A DNA stretch of 64,000 bases from an uncultured Flavobacteriales bacterium (GCA_913063375.1 CAJXXR010000018.1:1-64000); one strand, 5' to 3'. Positions 44,155 to 53,362 are shown, counted from the first letter of the stretch. A program made the numbers and translations. The notes: generated by a model from the letters alone, not told the origin.

Positions 44155-44421
44155 ATGGAAGAAACAGATAAACAATTACCACGAGCGAACTATCCTGACA
44201 ATCCTTTGCATGGAGTTAAATTGAAGGCAATATTGGAACTTTTAGTAGAGAAGTATGACTGGGAAGGATTGGGAGCATTAATTGACATCAATTGTTTCAC
44301 CGTCCGCCCATCAATGAGATCAAGCTTAAGATTTCTACGAAAAACCACTTGGGCTAGAATCAAAGTAGAACAACTGTATTTAGATACTATTGGAGAAAAG
44401 AATAATGGTGAAAAGATTTAA
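44155..44421 (+). CDS. VF530 family (DUF2132) putative DNA-binding protein, copy 2
   Basis: This 88-residue paralogue of the preceding gene keeps [52 protein letters not shown] and adds a short tail (EKNNGEKI). Substitutions in the second half (for example RPSMRSS for NPSKKSS) show that it has diverged. The same start logic applies (MEETDKQLP at 44155). A tandem duplication that includes the promoter is the simplest explanation. The strong terminator at 44441-44475 ends the unit. Confidence 0.85.
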   Translation: MEETDKQLPRANYPDNPLHGVKLKAILELLVEKYDWEGLGALIDINCFTVRPSMRSSLRFLRKTTWARIKVEQLYLDTIGEKNNGEKI

Positions 44422-44440
44422 TTTACCAGCACACAAATAA

Positions 44441-44475
44441 AAAAAAACGCAGTCCTAAAGACTGCGTTTTTTTTT
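44441..44475 (+). terminator. Intrinsic terminator after the VF530 pair
   Basis: AAAACGCAGTC (44444-44454) and GACTGCGTTTT (44460-44470) form a perfect stem with CTAAA loop and flanking A/T runs on both sides. Confidence 0.92.
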
Positions 44476-44586
44476 GATTCTATCCAACTTTAAAATACAA
44501 TCATTGAGAAAAAGAGGTCCTTCATTGAAAATTGTATAGAATCAAATTAAATAATTGGATCTTAGAGGGAGTTAAAACCATCTGAT

Positions 44587-45543
44587 ATGAAAAAATTGAT
44601 CCTCCCCCTGCTAATTTCCTTTTTCACTATTCAATGTTCTAGTGACGATACCGACACTGACAACGGCATAAATTGCGAGGTGGATATAGCTATAGATACT
44701 TCTAGAGGTGCCTGTAATCAGAACCTATCAGCATCCCCCCAATACACTGAAAATATACAATCCAGCACAAGAATCATATATAGTAATAGCATACCAAATC
44801 ACCAAGTAGGTTTATTCGGACAAGCTGCTGGTTCCCTAAACCCTAATGCTATTTCCGCTCAATCTGAGCAATATGAAATCACCACTGAACCCGTTATTGC
44901 AAATAATTTAACTCCCCTATTATCAACTACTGGAGATGGACCAGCTGCTGGCCCTCAATACTCCTTTGGGGTATTACTTAATGGCGTTGAATTGGATCCG
45001 GTAGCAGCGGAGCCCTTTCCTCATGAAGGCTTTATGAGTGCTAATGTAAACTGGGAATGGAACCTAGAAGCCTTAAATGTAAACTTAGGCCTAGATTGTA
45101 ATAATGCACATGTCCAACCTACTGGAAAATATCATTACCATGGATCCCCTACCCTATTTTTAGATCAATTGGATATATCTATCAATACAATGACTTTAAT
45201 AGGCTATGCGGCTGATGGGTTTCCCATATATTATAAATATGCCTATTCCGATCCAACAGATATGGGTTCAAATTTAGTTGCAATGACAAGTAGTTATCAA
45301 TTGAAAGAAGGAGAACGGCCTGGAGATGGCGATACAGCTCCATGCGGTTCTTATGATGGCGTCTATTCGAACGATTATGAATATGTAGAAAATTCAGGCG
45401 ACCTAGATGAAGCCAACGGTAGAACAGGGATCACAACTGAATATCCCAATGGAACCTATTATTATGTGCTTACTGATGCATTTCCAAGTATACCAAGATA
45501 TTTTAGAGGAACACCGTCCAATGATTTTAAAATTGGAAACTAA
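44587..45543 (+). CDS. YHYH domain lipoprotein
   Basis: The 318-residue protein has a lipoprotein signal (FFTIQC, Cys about residue 17) and an acidic linker. The YHYH family core follows, with CNNAHVQPTGKYHYHGSPTL near residues 176-195, LIGYAADGFPIYYKYAY near 209-225 and a final TDAFPSIPRYFRGTPS. Two Cys residues of the core (near 176 and 258) may form a disulfide. The function of YHYH proteins is unknown. The stop codon overlaps the start of the next gene by one base. Confidence 0.83.
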   Translation: MKKLILPLLISFFTIQCSSDDTDTDNGINCEVDIAIDTSRGACNQNLSASPQYTENIQSSTRIIYSNSIPNHQVGLFGQAAGSLNPNAISAQSEQYEITTEPVIANNLTPLLSTTGDGPAAGPQYSFGVLLNGVELDPVAAEPFPHEGFMSANVNWEWNLEALNVNLGLDCNNAHVQPTGKYHYHGSPTLFLDQLDISINTMTLIGYAADGFPIYYKYAYSDPTDMGSNLVAMTSSYQLKEGERPGDGDTAPCGSYDGVYSNDYEYVENSGDLDEANGRTGITTEYPNGTYYYVLTDAFPSIPRYFRGTPSNDFKIGN

Positions 45544-46115
45544 TGAAACTATTCTACCTCATTAGCTTGTTTTTCAGTGCTCAACTAATGGCACATGAAC
45601 CGAATACTGCTTACTTTCAAATAGAGGCATTGGACAGTACTATACAGGTGAGGGCAGAATTACCTTGGACAATTAGACATGCCCTAGAGAATTTTCAGCC
45701 AGACTTAAAGGAATCCAATAGCAGCGCTAACTACGAACAAGCCTTTCTAGCCTATATTAAATCGCATTTGGTGATTACAGGTCACTCTGGAAAACCAATG
45801 GATCTTATAAATTATGTAGAATTAGATAATAAGGGCCACAGTCATCAAAACGATTTTTTATTTCATTTTAAAGGTTCGACTATCAGTTCCGTCACCAACT
45901 CCATTTTATTTGATGTTTACAATAGTCAAAAAAACTATCATTATTTCAATTCCACTCCTGAAGGAATAAGGTACGTTACTATGCCAGGAGAAGAATCCTT
46001 TAGCTATAATGCAGCAACAGACAATACTCTATTATGGCCTATTCCTTTAAGCATAATCATTTTATTAACATTTGGCCTTTTGGGGTATCATCAAGGGAAA
46101 GCAGGTAATGAATGA
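45543..46115 (+). CDS. Membrane-anchored exported protein (partner of the YHYH protein)
   Basis: This 190-residue protein has a signal peptide (ending near LMAHEPNTA) and a single C-terminal membrane helix (WPIPLSIIILLTFGLLGYH), so its body should be periplasmic. The N-terminal HEPNTAYFQIEALDSTIQVR resembles the soluble part of HupE/UreJ-type proteins, but this is a loose match and the multi-pass part is missing. Translational coupling with the YHYH gene suggests a joint role. The role itself is unknown. Confidence 0.7.
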   Translation: MKLFYLISLFFSAQLMAHEPNTAYFQIEALDSTIQVRAELPWTIRHALENFQPDLKESNSSANYEQAFLAYIKSHLVITGHSGKPMDLINYVELDNKGHSHQNDFLFHFKGSTISSVTNSILFDVYNSQKNYHYFNSTPEGIRYVTMPGEESFSYNAATDNTLLWPIPLSIIILLTFGLLGYHQGKAGNE

Positions 46116-46181
46116 AGAGTTTTAGCAGATAATTATCTTATATTTATTTCCAATATATCATCCAAATTAAAAGGCATCACC

Positions 46182-46670
46182 ATGAAATATCCAATCATCT
46201 TCTTAGGCCTACTTCTATCTCTTAGTATACTTGGCTGCCAAGAAATACATCAAGAGAATAAAACTACTGAAATACAAAATGGCTATGATGCTGAAGCAGC
46301 GCTAAAATACGGAGCGGACGAATATGGAATGAAGAAATACATCCTTGCTTTTCTTAAAACAGGTCCCAATAGAGACCTCAGCAAAGAGGATGCTCAAAAA
46401 TTACAAATGGAACACCTCAAGAACATTACAAAAATGGCTGAGGAAGGAAAATTGGTGGTTGCCGGCCCCTTCTTTGGAGAAGGAGATATGCGTGGTATCT
46501 ATATATTTAATGTTGAAAGTTTAGAAGAAGCTAGAACACTCACAGAATCGGATCCAGCAATTAAAGCAGGTAGTTTGGTCATGGAATTGAAAGAATGGTA
46601 TTGCTCAGCTGCTTTAATGGCCGTGAATGATATTCACAATACCCTCACTAAAAAATCCATTACAGAATAA
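46182..46670 (+). CDS. YciI family lipoprotein
   Basis: The 162-residue protein has a lipoprotein signal (LSILGC, Cys about residue 19) and a YciI-like domain: MKKYILAFLKTGPNRDLSKE near residue 50, HLKNITKMAEEGKLVVAGPF near 84 and RGIYIFNVESLEEARTLTESDPAIKAGSL near 109-137. YciI proteins share a ferredoxin-like fold with a conserved His-Asp pair and often carry a dimer active site; here the usual His is not obvious. An export signal is common in Bacteroidota versions. The transcript ends at a clear hairpin. Confidence 0.83.
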   Translation: MKYPIIFLGLLLSLSILGCQEIHQENKTTEIQNGYDAEAALKYGADEYGMKKYILAFLKTGPNRDLSKEDAQKLQMEHLKNITKMAEEGKLVVAGPFFGEGDMRGIYIFNVESLEEARTLTESDPAIKAGSLVMELKEWYCSAALMAVNDIHNTLTKKSITE

Positions 46671-46704
46671 TCCCCATAATTAGTTGATCACAGCTATTAC
46701 TGAC

Positions 46705-46734
46705 AGGAACTATTGTTTCAATAGTTCCTTTTTG
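46705..46734 (+). terminator. Intrinsic terminator after the YciI gene
   Basis: AGGAACTATTG and CAATAGTTCCT form a perfect 11-base stem with a three-base loop and a T-run. Confidence 0.9.
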
Positions 46735-46766
46735 TTATATTCCTAGTTCACCAAAATCCAAAAAGG

Positions 46767-47918
46767 ATGCCGTACACTAGATATATAACCAAACTTATCC
46801 TTATATGTACTATCTGCTTCGTTCAAAACAGTATAGCTCAATATGATACACTTAACCATGATGGTTTGGAGCGATCTTATTTTGTGCATGTGCCATCCTC
46901 TTATTCCAATGGAGATAGCATCCCCTTGATCATTGCTATGCATGGTGGATTTGGCAGCGCAGCAAATCTCCAAGTTCAATCCCAATTAAATGTAAAGGCA
47001 GACAATTCAAATTTCATTGTAGTCTACCCCGAAGGCGTTAAGAATCTTTTAAATATAAGAACGTGGAATGGTGGCGCCTGCTGTGGTTACGCGGTAAATC
47101 AAAACATTGATGATGTAGGATTTATCTCGACACTTATAGATAGTCTTCAAGAAAATTATTCCATAGATTCAGATAGAATTTATGCCACTGCTATTTCAAA
47201 TGGAGGTTATATGGCGTATAGATTGGCTTGCGAATTAAGTGATAAAATTGCTGCCATTGCACCCGTATCAGCCTCTATGAATTTACCCACTTGTACGCCA
47301 GAAAGAGCGGTACCCATCATCCATTTTCAATCTTATCTTGATGATAATATCCCCTATTTAGGAGGCTATGGTAATGGACCATCCGATCATTATAATCCAC
47401 CATTAGATTCCATATTCAATGTTTGGGGAAACCTAAATAACTGTACTACAATTCAAGACACACTAACAGACAATGATGAATATACTTTAGTCCAATGGTC
47501 AGATGGGGATTGCAATGCTGAAATCAACTATTATATAACGCAGGATGGAGGACACTCTTGGCATGGAGGAAATGCAACAGTTATAGGTGATGATGTTTCT
47601 ACTTATATCAGTGCAAATGATTTAATGTGGGCCTTTTTTCAAGAACATTCTATGGACTGTTCAGAACTTGGGATTGAAGAAGCAACTAATCAAAACCCTG
47701 TGAAGATCTTCCCAAATCCAAGTACTGGAATAATATACCTAGAACTTCCCAATACAACTATCGATTATCAAGTATATATTTCTGATTTAACCGGAAGAAC
47801 AATAGAGAAATATACTAGGCAAAAAGAAATTGACCTCCGTCATTTTCCAAAAGGATTGTATACCCTATCCATAAAAAGTCATAGCTTCAATTTCGAAGAG
47901 ATAATACTACTTCAATAG
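46767..47918 (+). CDS. PHB depolymerase/LpqC-like esterase with T9SS sorting domain
   Basis: The 383-residue protein has a signal peptide (ends near NSIAQYDT), an alpha/beta-hydrolase domain and a C-terminal type IX sorting domain. The hydrolase part has IPLIIAMHGGFGSAANL near residue 52, TWNGGACCGYA near 95, the nucleophile motif YATAISNGGYMAYRLACELSD near 134 (Ser of AISNGG), and DGGHSWHGGN near 262 with the catalytic histidine. The final IFPNPSTGIIYLELPNT, LTGRTIEKYTRQ and LPKGLYTLSIK-like region marks T9SS export. It resembles feruloyl or polyhydroxybutyrate esterases; the substrate is not known. Confidence 0.86.
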   Translation: MPYTRYITKLILICTICFVQNSIAQYDTLNHDGLERSYFVHVPSSYSNGDSIPLIIAMHGGFGSAANLQVQSQLNVKADNSNFIVVYPEGVKNLLNIRTWNGGACCGYAVNQNIDDVGFISTLIDSLQENYSIDSDRIYATAISNGGYMAYRLACELSDKIAAIAPVSASMNLPTCTPERAVPIIHFQSYLDDNIPYLGGYGNGPSDHYNPPLDSIFNVWGNLNNCTTIQDTLTDNDEYTLVQWSDGDCNAEINYYITQDGGHSWHGGNATVIGDDVSTYISANDLMWAFFQEHSMDCSELGIEEATNQNPVKIFPNPSTGIIYLELPNTTIDYQVYISDLTGRTIEKYTRQKEIDLRHFPKGLYTLSIKSHSFNFEEIILLQ

Positions 47919-47943
47919 TAAAAAATTAACAGCCAACCTTAAT

Positions 47944-47995
47944 AAAAAAGGTAAATGGCTATGGTCCATATTGCTTAATATTTACCTTTTTTTTT
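47944..47995 (+). terminator. Intrinsic terminator after the esterase gene
   Basis: AAAAAAGGTAAAT and ATTTACCTTTTTT enclose a 23-base loop with an inner ATGG/CCAT pairing, followed by more T. Confidence 0.8.
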
Positions 47996-48055
47996 CCTTA
48001 AGATTTAAGGTGAATTTTAATCCATTTTTTTTCATTAAATGGGAATAGAACATAG

Positions 48056-48084
48056 TTGAATTACTGTTCGGTATCGTATATTTG
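48056..48084 (+). promoter_or_regulatory. Promoter of the first SulP gene
   Basis: TTG (48056-48058) and TATATTTG (48077-48084) are 18 bases apart, an exact match to the Bacteroidota consensus. The leader would be about 35 bases. Confidence 0.65.
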
Positions 48085-48123
48085 GGAAGCGAAAATATCA
48101 TCACTCACGAAAAATAGTACAAA

Positions 48124-50013
48124 ATGAAGTTCGGATTTAATTTTAAACATTTCAAAGGAGATCTATTTGGAGGCATCACAGCCGGGATTGTTGCATTACC
48201 TCTGGCATTAGCCTTTGGTCTTCAATCCGGCTTGGGAGCTACAGCAGGTTTGTATGGAGCTGTATTTATCAGTTTTTTCGCTGCACTTTTCGGAGGAACC
48301 AATACACAGATTTCAGGACCTACTGCCCCAATGACAGCAGTAAGTATGTTGGCTGTCTCAGGAATCCTTGCTTTAAATGAAGGAAATTTAGAAAAAGCCT
48401 TACCTGCCATCTTAATGGTATTTCTTATGGCCGGACTTATCCAAATGGGCCTAGGTTTTCTTAAAGTAGGTAAATATATCCGTTATATACCATACCCAGT
48501 TGTTTCTGGATTTATGACAGGTATTGGAGTTATCATATTGTTCACTCAAGTACTGCCAATGCTTGGTTACTATCCAAAGGAAGATGTAAAATATGTCAAT
48601 GAATTTTTACCGCTAGCGGAAGAAGTTATACTAGAGGGAATCCTAAAGGAAGAGGCTGCTGAAGAACTATTGGTTTTAGAAGATTTTAAAGAAACCATCA
48701 AAAGAGCAAGTCAAATATCACAGGACGATATTTTAAGAGAAGCATCAACATTAGCAAAATCTGAAGCATCAGGTGTCTTAGGTTCTTTAAAATTATTTCC
48801 TAGAGCCCTACAATCAATAAATTTTTCAGATTGGAAAAGTTATATCGACCTTATTTTAAGTTTGCTTACCATTGCCATTATATACGGATTCAAAAGAATC
48901 ACTACAGCCATCCCTAGTACCTTGGTCGCCCTTGTTTCTGTTTCTGTTGTTGCCTTTATATTTATTCCCGATTATAGAACCATTGGAACAATTCCTAGTG
49001 GATTTCCAGACCTACATTTCGAAATATTTACAGGTTTTGAATTTGGACTCATACAACCCTATATCCTAACGGCAGTTTCTTTAGCCATTTTAGGAGCTAT
49101 CGATTCCTTACTAACTTCTGTTGTGGCAGATAATATGACTAAAACCAAACACGACCCTAACAAAGAACTAGTTGGTCAAGGTATTGGAAATAGTATTGCC
49201 TCTCTATTCGGTGGGATTCCAGGTGCTGGAGCAACCATTCGTACGGTTGTAAATATCAACTCTGGTGGTAAAACAAAATTATCAGGGATGGTTGCAGGGG
49301 TCTTACTAATGATAGTACTTCTTTCTCTAGGACCCTTTGCTTCACAAATACCAGCAGCAGTACTTGCAGGTATACTTATTACAGTAGGAATTGGTGTAAT
49401 GGATTATAAAGGTTTAAAACATATCAGACAACTGCCAATTTCGGAAGTTTTAGTTATGTTAATCGTTCTTGGTCTAACGGTATTTGTTGGATTAATTGAA
49501 GCAGTAGGAATCGGACTAGTATTAGCTTGTATTCTCTTCATGAAAAAGATTTCTGATGTAGTTGACCACAGAACTAAATCGGCTCCTCTAAGAGAATTTT
49601 CAAGAGAGATCCCATGGTCAGATGAAGGGGATATCGTCGATAAAGTCGGTAATAAAATATACATCAAACACCTTGATGGACCCCTATTTTTTGGATTTGC
49701 TTCTAGGTTTCAAGACATGGTAAATAGCTTGAAGGAAATAGAAATAGTTATCATTCGAATGGATAAGGTCCCTTATGTAGATCAATCTGGTTTATATGCC
49801 ATGGAAGATGCCATTCAAAATTTACAAGCTCAAGGTATTACAGTAGCCTTTACAGATATCCATGGGCAACCTAAAGATATGTTCAATGAGTTTAATTTGA
49901 TTCCAGGTCTAGTTTCTTCTAAATATTGCTTTAAGAACTTCTCGGATTGTATGGATTGGTTGGAAGATTGCTTAAAAAATGGTCATTCAGATAAAACCAG
50001 TGATTGCTGTTAA
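48124..50013 (+). CDS. SulP family anion transporter with STAS domain, long form
   Basis: The 629-residue protein is an SLC26/SulP transporter for sulfate, bicarbonate or other anions. It begins KGDLFGGITAGIVALPLALAFG and has NTQISGPTAPMTAVS near residue 60, a large charged insert near 150-235, GIGNSIASLFGGIPGAGATIR near 351 and a C-terminal STAS domain (KVPYVDQSGLYAMED near 555). The insert between early helices is longer than in the second SulP here. It ends in DKTSDCC. No carbonic anhydrase neighbours it. Substrate is unknown. Confidence 0.9.
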   Translation: MKFGFNFKHFKGDLFGGITAGIVALPLALAFGLQSGLGATAGLYGAVFISFFAALFGGTNTQISGPTAPMTAVSMLAVSGILALNEGNLEKALPAILMVFLMAGLIQMGLGFLKVGKYIRYIPYPVVSGFMTGIGVIILFTQVLPMLGYYPKEDVKYVNEFLPLAEEVILEGILKEEAAEELLVLEDFKETIKRASQISQDDILREASTLAKSEASGVLGSLKLFPRALQSINFSDWKSYIDLILSLLTIAIIYGFKRITTAIPSTLVALVSVSVVAFIFIPDYRTIGTIPSGFPDLHFEIFTGFEFGLIQPYILTAVSLAILGAIDSLLTSVVADNMTKTKHDPNKELVGQGIGNSIASLFGGIPGAGATIRTVVNINSGGKTKLSGMVAGVLLMIVLLSLGPFASQIPAAVLAGILITVGIGVMDYKGLKHIRQLPISEVLVMLIVLGLTVFVGLIEAVGIGLVLACILFMKKISDVVDHRTKSAPLREFSREIPWSDEGDIVDKVGNKIYIKHLDGPLFFGFASRFQDMVNSLKEIEIVIIRMDKVPYVDQSGLYAMEDAIQNLQAQGITVAFTDIHGQPKDMFNEFNLIPGLVSSKYCFKNFSDCMDWLEDCLKNGHSDKTSDCC

Positions 50014-50034
50014 ATTCAGTATAAAATAAGTTTT

Positions 50035-50074
50035 AAAAGCCCTGTGAAAATATTTTTTCACAGGGCTTTTTTAT
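50035..50074 (+). terminator. Intrinsic terminator after the first SulP gene
   Basis: AAAAGCCCTGTGAAAA and TTTTCACAGGGCTTTT form a 16-base stem with further T. Confidence 0.92.
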
Positions 50075-50284
50075 TCCCAAAAATCAATTTACACAAATCA
50101 TAACAATCTGTAATCCAATATAGTAAAGAGAGTATTAAATAGCAATTTTGGCAAAAATTGACTACTTTTATATCAATTAAAAATTAACCAACTAACTGTA
50201 ATTCAAGATTTTGAACTACCGTATTTTGACCTATTCAGAAGTCAAGGTATTGGTCGTATAATGAGAACTCTAATACCTATTAAA

Positions 50285-51211
50285 ATGAAAAAAGTAATCT
50301 TCACCCTATTGTTAGGAACGATTTTCACATTTGCAGGGTATACGCAAACTACAGTTAAAGGTTGGTCCGCCATGGACGATAAAAAGTTCAGTAAAAAATT
50401 AGCCTACGGGAAAGGAACAGGGATGGTAGCCAAACGTGTTGAAGATGCCAGTCAGCTAGCAAAATTTGATAAAATAGGCATACTGGGATTTTCCTTGTAT
50501 CAACCAACCTACAGTGACAAAAAACCGTTTTCAGTTGTCACCCCCTATTTAACAGATGCTGGATCAACTTTCTTTGTGGATGAATTTTTCGCTGTTTCCT
50601 TACCAGAAATTAGGGATGAATTCGCAAAAAGTCAATCGGCACTTTTAACACCGGATGAGTATCTGGATACGGATGAGAAAATTCAACACTACAATTCCGT
50701 AGAATTTGAGCATGCAAAAATGTGGAAAATGGTGGGTAGCATTTCCAATAAAATCAGAGGTGGTCGAGTAGACGATATCAAGGGAGCTCCAAAGGGCTAC
50801 AAATACCTACTTGCTGTAAATGCAGATGCAAAGATGTGGCGAGAAATTGGAAAATTCACAGGTGAAATAGAATTAGATGCCGTACTCGTAATTGAGACAA
50901 CCTTTGGATTTGATGGAAGACAAATAGTACTACAAAAAATAGAAATGGCACTGATTGGTCCCAATCCAGTACCTTACAATAAAAAACACAAAAAATATTA
51001 TGCGCCATTCGGTCCTGTAAAAGGATATTTAGAAGGACTTAATTATGGATTCGTCAGTGTAATCCCACCCAAAGGTGGTATACTTATAGCAAAATTGAAA
51101 AAAGGAAAAATCACCGAATCACACTATGAAGGGATCGGAGCCATTTATGGTAGAATTGCCGCTATCTTATTGGCTAAAACAAAAGCCGATTGGAATGATA
51201 TCCTTAAATAA
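50285..51211 (+). CDS. Hypothetical exported protein
   Basis: This 308-residue protein has a signal peptide from MKKVIFTLL to AGYTQ. I use the ATG at 50285 because the earlier one adds eight residues before a good signal. The mature part is basic and has no motif I recognise; YLLAVNADAKMWREIGKFTG and IELDAVLVIETTFGFDGRQI are distinctive. A fold resembling lipid or polymer-binding periplasmic proteins is possible but not supported. Next gene (OsmC) starts 79 bases later. Confidence 0.7.
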   Translation: MKKVIFTLLLGTIFTFAGYTQTTVKGWSAMDDKKFSKKLAYGKGTGMVAKRVEDASQLAKFDKIGILGFSLYQPTYSDKKPFSVVTPYLTDAGSTFFVDEFFAVSLPEIRDEFAKSQSALLTPDEYLDTDEKIQHYNSVEFEHAKMWKMVGSISNKIRGGRVDDIKGAPKGYKYLLAVNADAKMWREIGKFTGEIELDAVLVIETTFGFDGRQIVLQKIEMALIGPNPVPYNKKHKKYYAPFGPVKGYLEGLNYGFVSVIPPKGGILIAKLKKGKITESHYEGIGAIYGRIAAILLAKTKADWNDILK

Positions 51212-51290
51212 TCCTATGGCAAAATTTAATTCTATTGAAATAGGAAATATTAGGCACAAAACTAAAACAACTAAATAAAACACCATAAAA

Positions 51291-51701
51291 ATGAAAAGAA
51301 CAGCAACATCCGTTTGGAATGGAAGTGGTAAGGAAGGAACTGGCCATCTAACAACTAAAAGTCAAATCCTAAACAAGACACAATATTCTTTTAGTTCAAG
51401 ATTTGAGGAAGGGACAGGTACCAACCCAGAAGAGTTGATTGCGGCGGCACATGCAGGATGTTTCAATATGAAACTTTCATTTGTGCTTGGAAATGCAGGT
51501 TTTACCCCTGAGGTACTTGAAACAAAATGCGTAGTCACCCTTGAGGATGGAACCGTAATATCTTCACAATTATTCTTGACCGCAAAGATTGATGGAATAG
51601 ACACGAAAACATTTGAAGACTCCGTGAAAGATGCCGAATTAAATTGCCCCATTTCAAAATTATTGGACACGGCAATCACTGTGGAATATTCTTTGATGTA
51701 A
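51291..51701 (+). CDS. OsmC/Ohr family peroxidase
   Basis: The 136-residue protein matches OsmC-like thiol peroxidases that reduce organic hydroperoxides. The first redox cysteine is in EELIAAAHAGCFNMKLSFVL near residue 56, and the second is in KDAELNCPISKLLDT near 116. It begins with RTATSVWNGSGKEGTG, typical of the OsmC branch. It lies 79 bases after a hypothetical exported protein gene and is followed by a small gene; there is no visible regulator. Confidence 0.9.
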   Translation: MKRTATSVWNGSGKEGTGHLTTKSQILNKTQYSFSSRFEEGTGTNPEELIAAAHAGCFNMKLSFVLGNAGFTPEVLETKCVVTLEDGTVISSQLFLTAKIDGIDTKTFEDSVKDAELNCPISKLLDTAITVEYSLM

Positions 51702-51767
51702 TTATCTAAGATTCAGACATCACCACTGGATTGATTGGAATGAAAAGGTAATCAAAAGCCTATTTGA

Positions 51768-52061
51768 ATGTTGAATATTCAATCCACCATAAGAAACCTA
51801 CTAGATAAGTTCTCAGCTGATAATGAAAATTTCAGCTGGGAAATGTCTTGTGCCTATAGCGACGCTATGGGTACCACGATCAATCAAATAACCATTTTTC
51901 ACCGAGATTCTAAAACTATCATCGGCATATTCACCTATCATGTAGAGACGGGGAATGTCTTGTGTTGCATGTACGACAAGCTCACCAAGACACCTACAGA
52001 AGGAATTGTTGATATGTTATTAGATATGATGAATTATGAAAAATCGAATGAAAGGAATTGA
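51768..52061 (+). CDS. Hypothetical small protein
   Basis: The 97-residue product has no signal peptide or membrane segment. It has a beta-rich core (FSWEMSCAYSDAMGTTINQI, then IGIFTYHVETGNVLCCMYD) and two adjacent cysteines (CC) near residue 67. I do not recognise a family. It is 66 bases after OsmC and ahead of the DEAD helicase; the TTG-type and ATG starts nearby leave the start slightly uncertain. Confidence 0.55.
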   Translation: MLNIQSTIRNLLDKFSADNENFSWEMSCAYSDAMGTTINQITIFHRDSKTIIGIFTYHVETGNVLCCMYDKLTKTPTEGIVDMLLDMMNYEKSNERN

Positions 52062-52178
52062 AATTTTCCTAAGATTGTTTGGAGCAGAGAAAACTATTGC
52101 CCCATAGTATTCCCAAAAATTAATTGCTGTACATTTGCCATTCTATTAAGAATTCAACCACTGAAACAAATAATCAGT

Positions 52179-53321
52179 ATGTCTTTTGCATCCTTAGGTT
52201 TATCTCCATTTTTACAAAAGGAATTACTTCGCCAAAATTACACGAAACCATATCCGATTCAAGAAGCGGCTATTCCAGCTATTCTAAGGGGAAAAGATGT
52301 TTTGGGGATCGCACAAACAGGTTCCGGAAAAACGGCGAGTTATGCACTTCCTATCTTAATGAATCTAGATGGTAAGACTGGATCAAAAAATAGACATATA
52401 GATGCCTTAATTCTAGTTCCAACTAGGGAATTGGCCGTTCAGGTAGGTGATGTATTTAAGCAATTTGGATCTGTACTTCCGAACCGAATTAAAAGTATGT
52501 CTGTCTTTGGAGGAGTTTCTATAAATCCACAGATGATTGCCATGCAAAATGTCAATATTTTAGTGGCTACTCCAGGAAGACTATTAGACTTGGTAAATGC
52601 TAAAGCAGTTCATCTTTCGGCGGTAAAAATGTTGGTATTAGATGAAGCAGATAAAATGCTGAATCTAGGCTTTAAAAAGGAAATAGATCAAATTTTTGAT
52701 AAGCTTCCGGCTAAAAGACAAAACCTGCTATTTTCCGCTACTTTAAGCAAAGATATTAGCACCATCAACCAAGTTCTTCTAAAGGATCCAGAAGTAATAA
52801 AAATAGAGCCTGAGACAGAAAATCTCGACCTTATCAAGCAATCCGCTTATGCAGTGAGTGAAGAAAGAAAAGGGCCTTTATTAAGGTATATCATCAAACA
52901 AAATGATCTCCAACAAGTTTTGATATTCACATCTTCTGTTTACAAAGCAGATAATGTAGCTGATAAATTGAGAAAAAATGGAATTCAAGCGAAGGCCATT
53001 CACAGAAGAAAAAGCCAATTAGCCAGAACGGAAGCACTTCAAAATTTCAAGGAAGGTAGATTGCGTGTTTTAGTAGCTACAGATTTATTGGCTAGAGGGA
53101 TCGATATTGAATTTCTACCTTGTGTAATCAATTACGAATTGCCAAGGTCTCCTAAAGATTATATTCATAGAATCGGGAGAACAGGTAGAGCAGAAAATCC
53201 TGGTGATGCCATTGCATTAATCTCTCCTGAAGAGGAACATCACTTCAATGTCATCCAGAAAAAGATGAAAAGGAAAGTAGAAATGATCGAAACAGAACAG
53301 ATCGATTTATTTAAAAAATAA
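52179..53321 (+). CDS. DEAD-box RNA helicase (RhlE-like)
   Basis: The 380-residue protein has the full set of helicase motifs: Q motif NYTKPYPIQEAAIPAIL, motif I AQTGSGKTASYALP near residue 46, PTRELAVQV, motif II LVLDEADKMLNLGF near 150, motif III FSATL, and motif VI HRIGRTGRAENPGD near 335. It lacks the long basic C-terminal tail of CsdA/SrmB types. Such proteins unwind short RNA duplexes in ribosome assembly or mRNA decay, often at low temperature. The terminator follows the stop. Confidence 0.94.
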   Translation: MSFASLGLSPFLQKELLRQNYTKPYPIQEAAIPAILRGKDVLGIAQTGSGKTASYALPILMNLDGKTGSKNRHIDALILVPTRELAVQVGDVFKQFGSVLPNRIKSMSVFGGVSINPQMIAMQNVNILVATPGRLLDLVNAKAVHLSAVKMLVLDEADKMLNLGFKKEIDQIFDKLPAKRQNLLFSATLSKDISTINQVLLKDPEVIKIEPETENLDLIKQSAYAVSEERKGPLLRYIIKQNDLQQVLIFTSSVYKADNVADKLRKNGIQAKAIHRRKSQLARTEALQNFKEGRLRVLVATDLLARGIDIEFLPCVINYELPRSPKDYIHRIGRTGRAENPGDAIALISPEEEHHFNVIQKKMKRKVEMIETEQIDLFKK

Positions 53322-53336
53322 ATCTCTAAACATAAG

Positions 53337-53362
53337 AAAAGCCCTTTATATAAAGGGCTTTT
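53337..53362 (+). terminator. Intrinsic terminator after the helicase gene
   Basis: AAAAGCCCTTTAT and ATAAAGGGCTTTT form a perfect stem with T-run; A-run upstream means it also works on the other strand. Confidence 0.9.
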
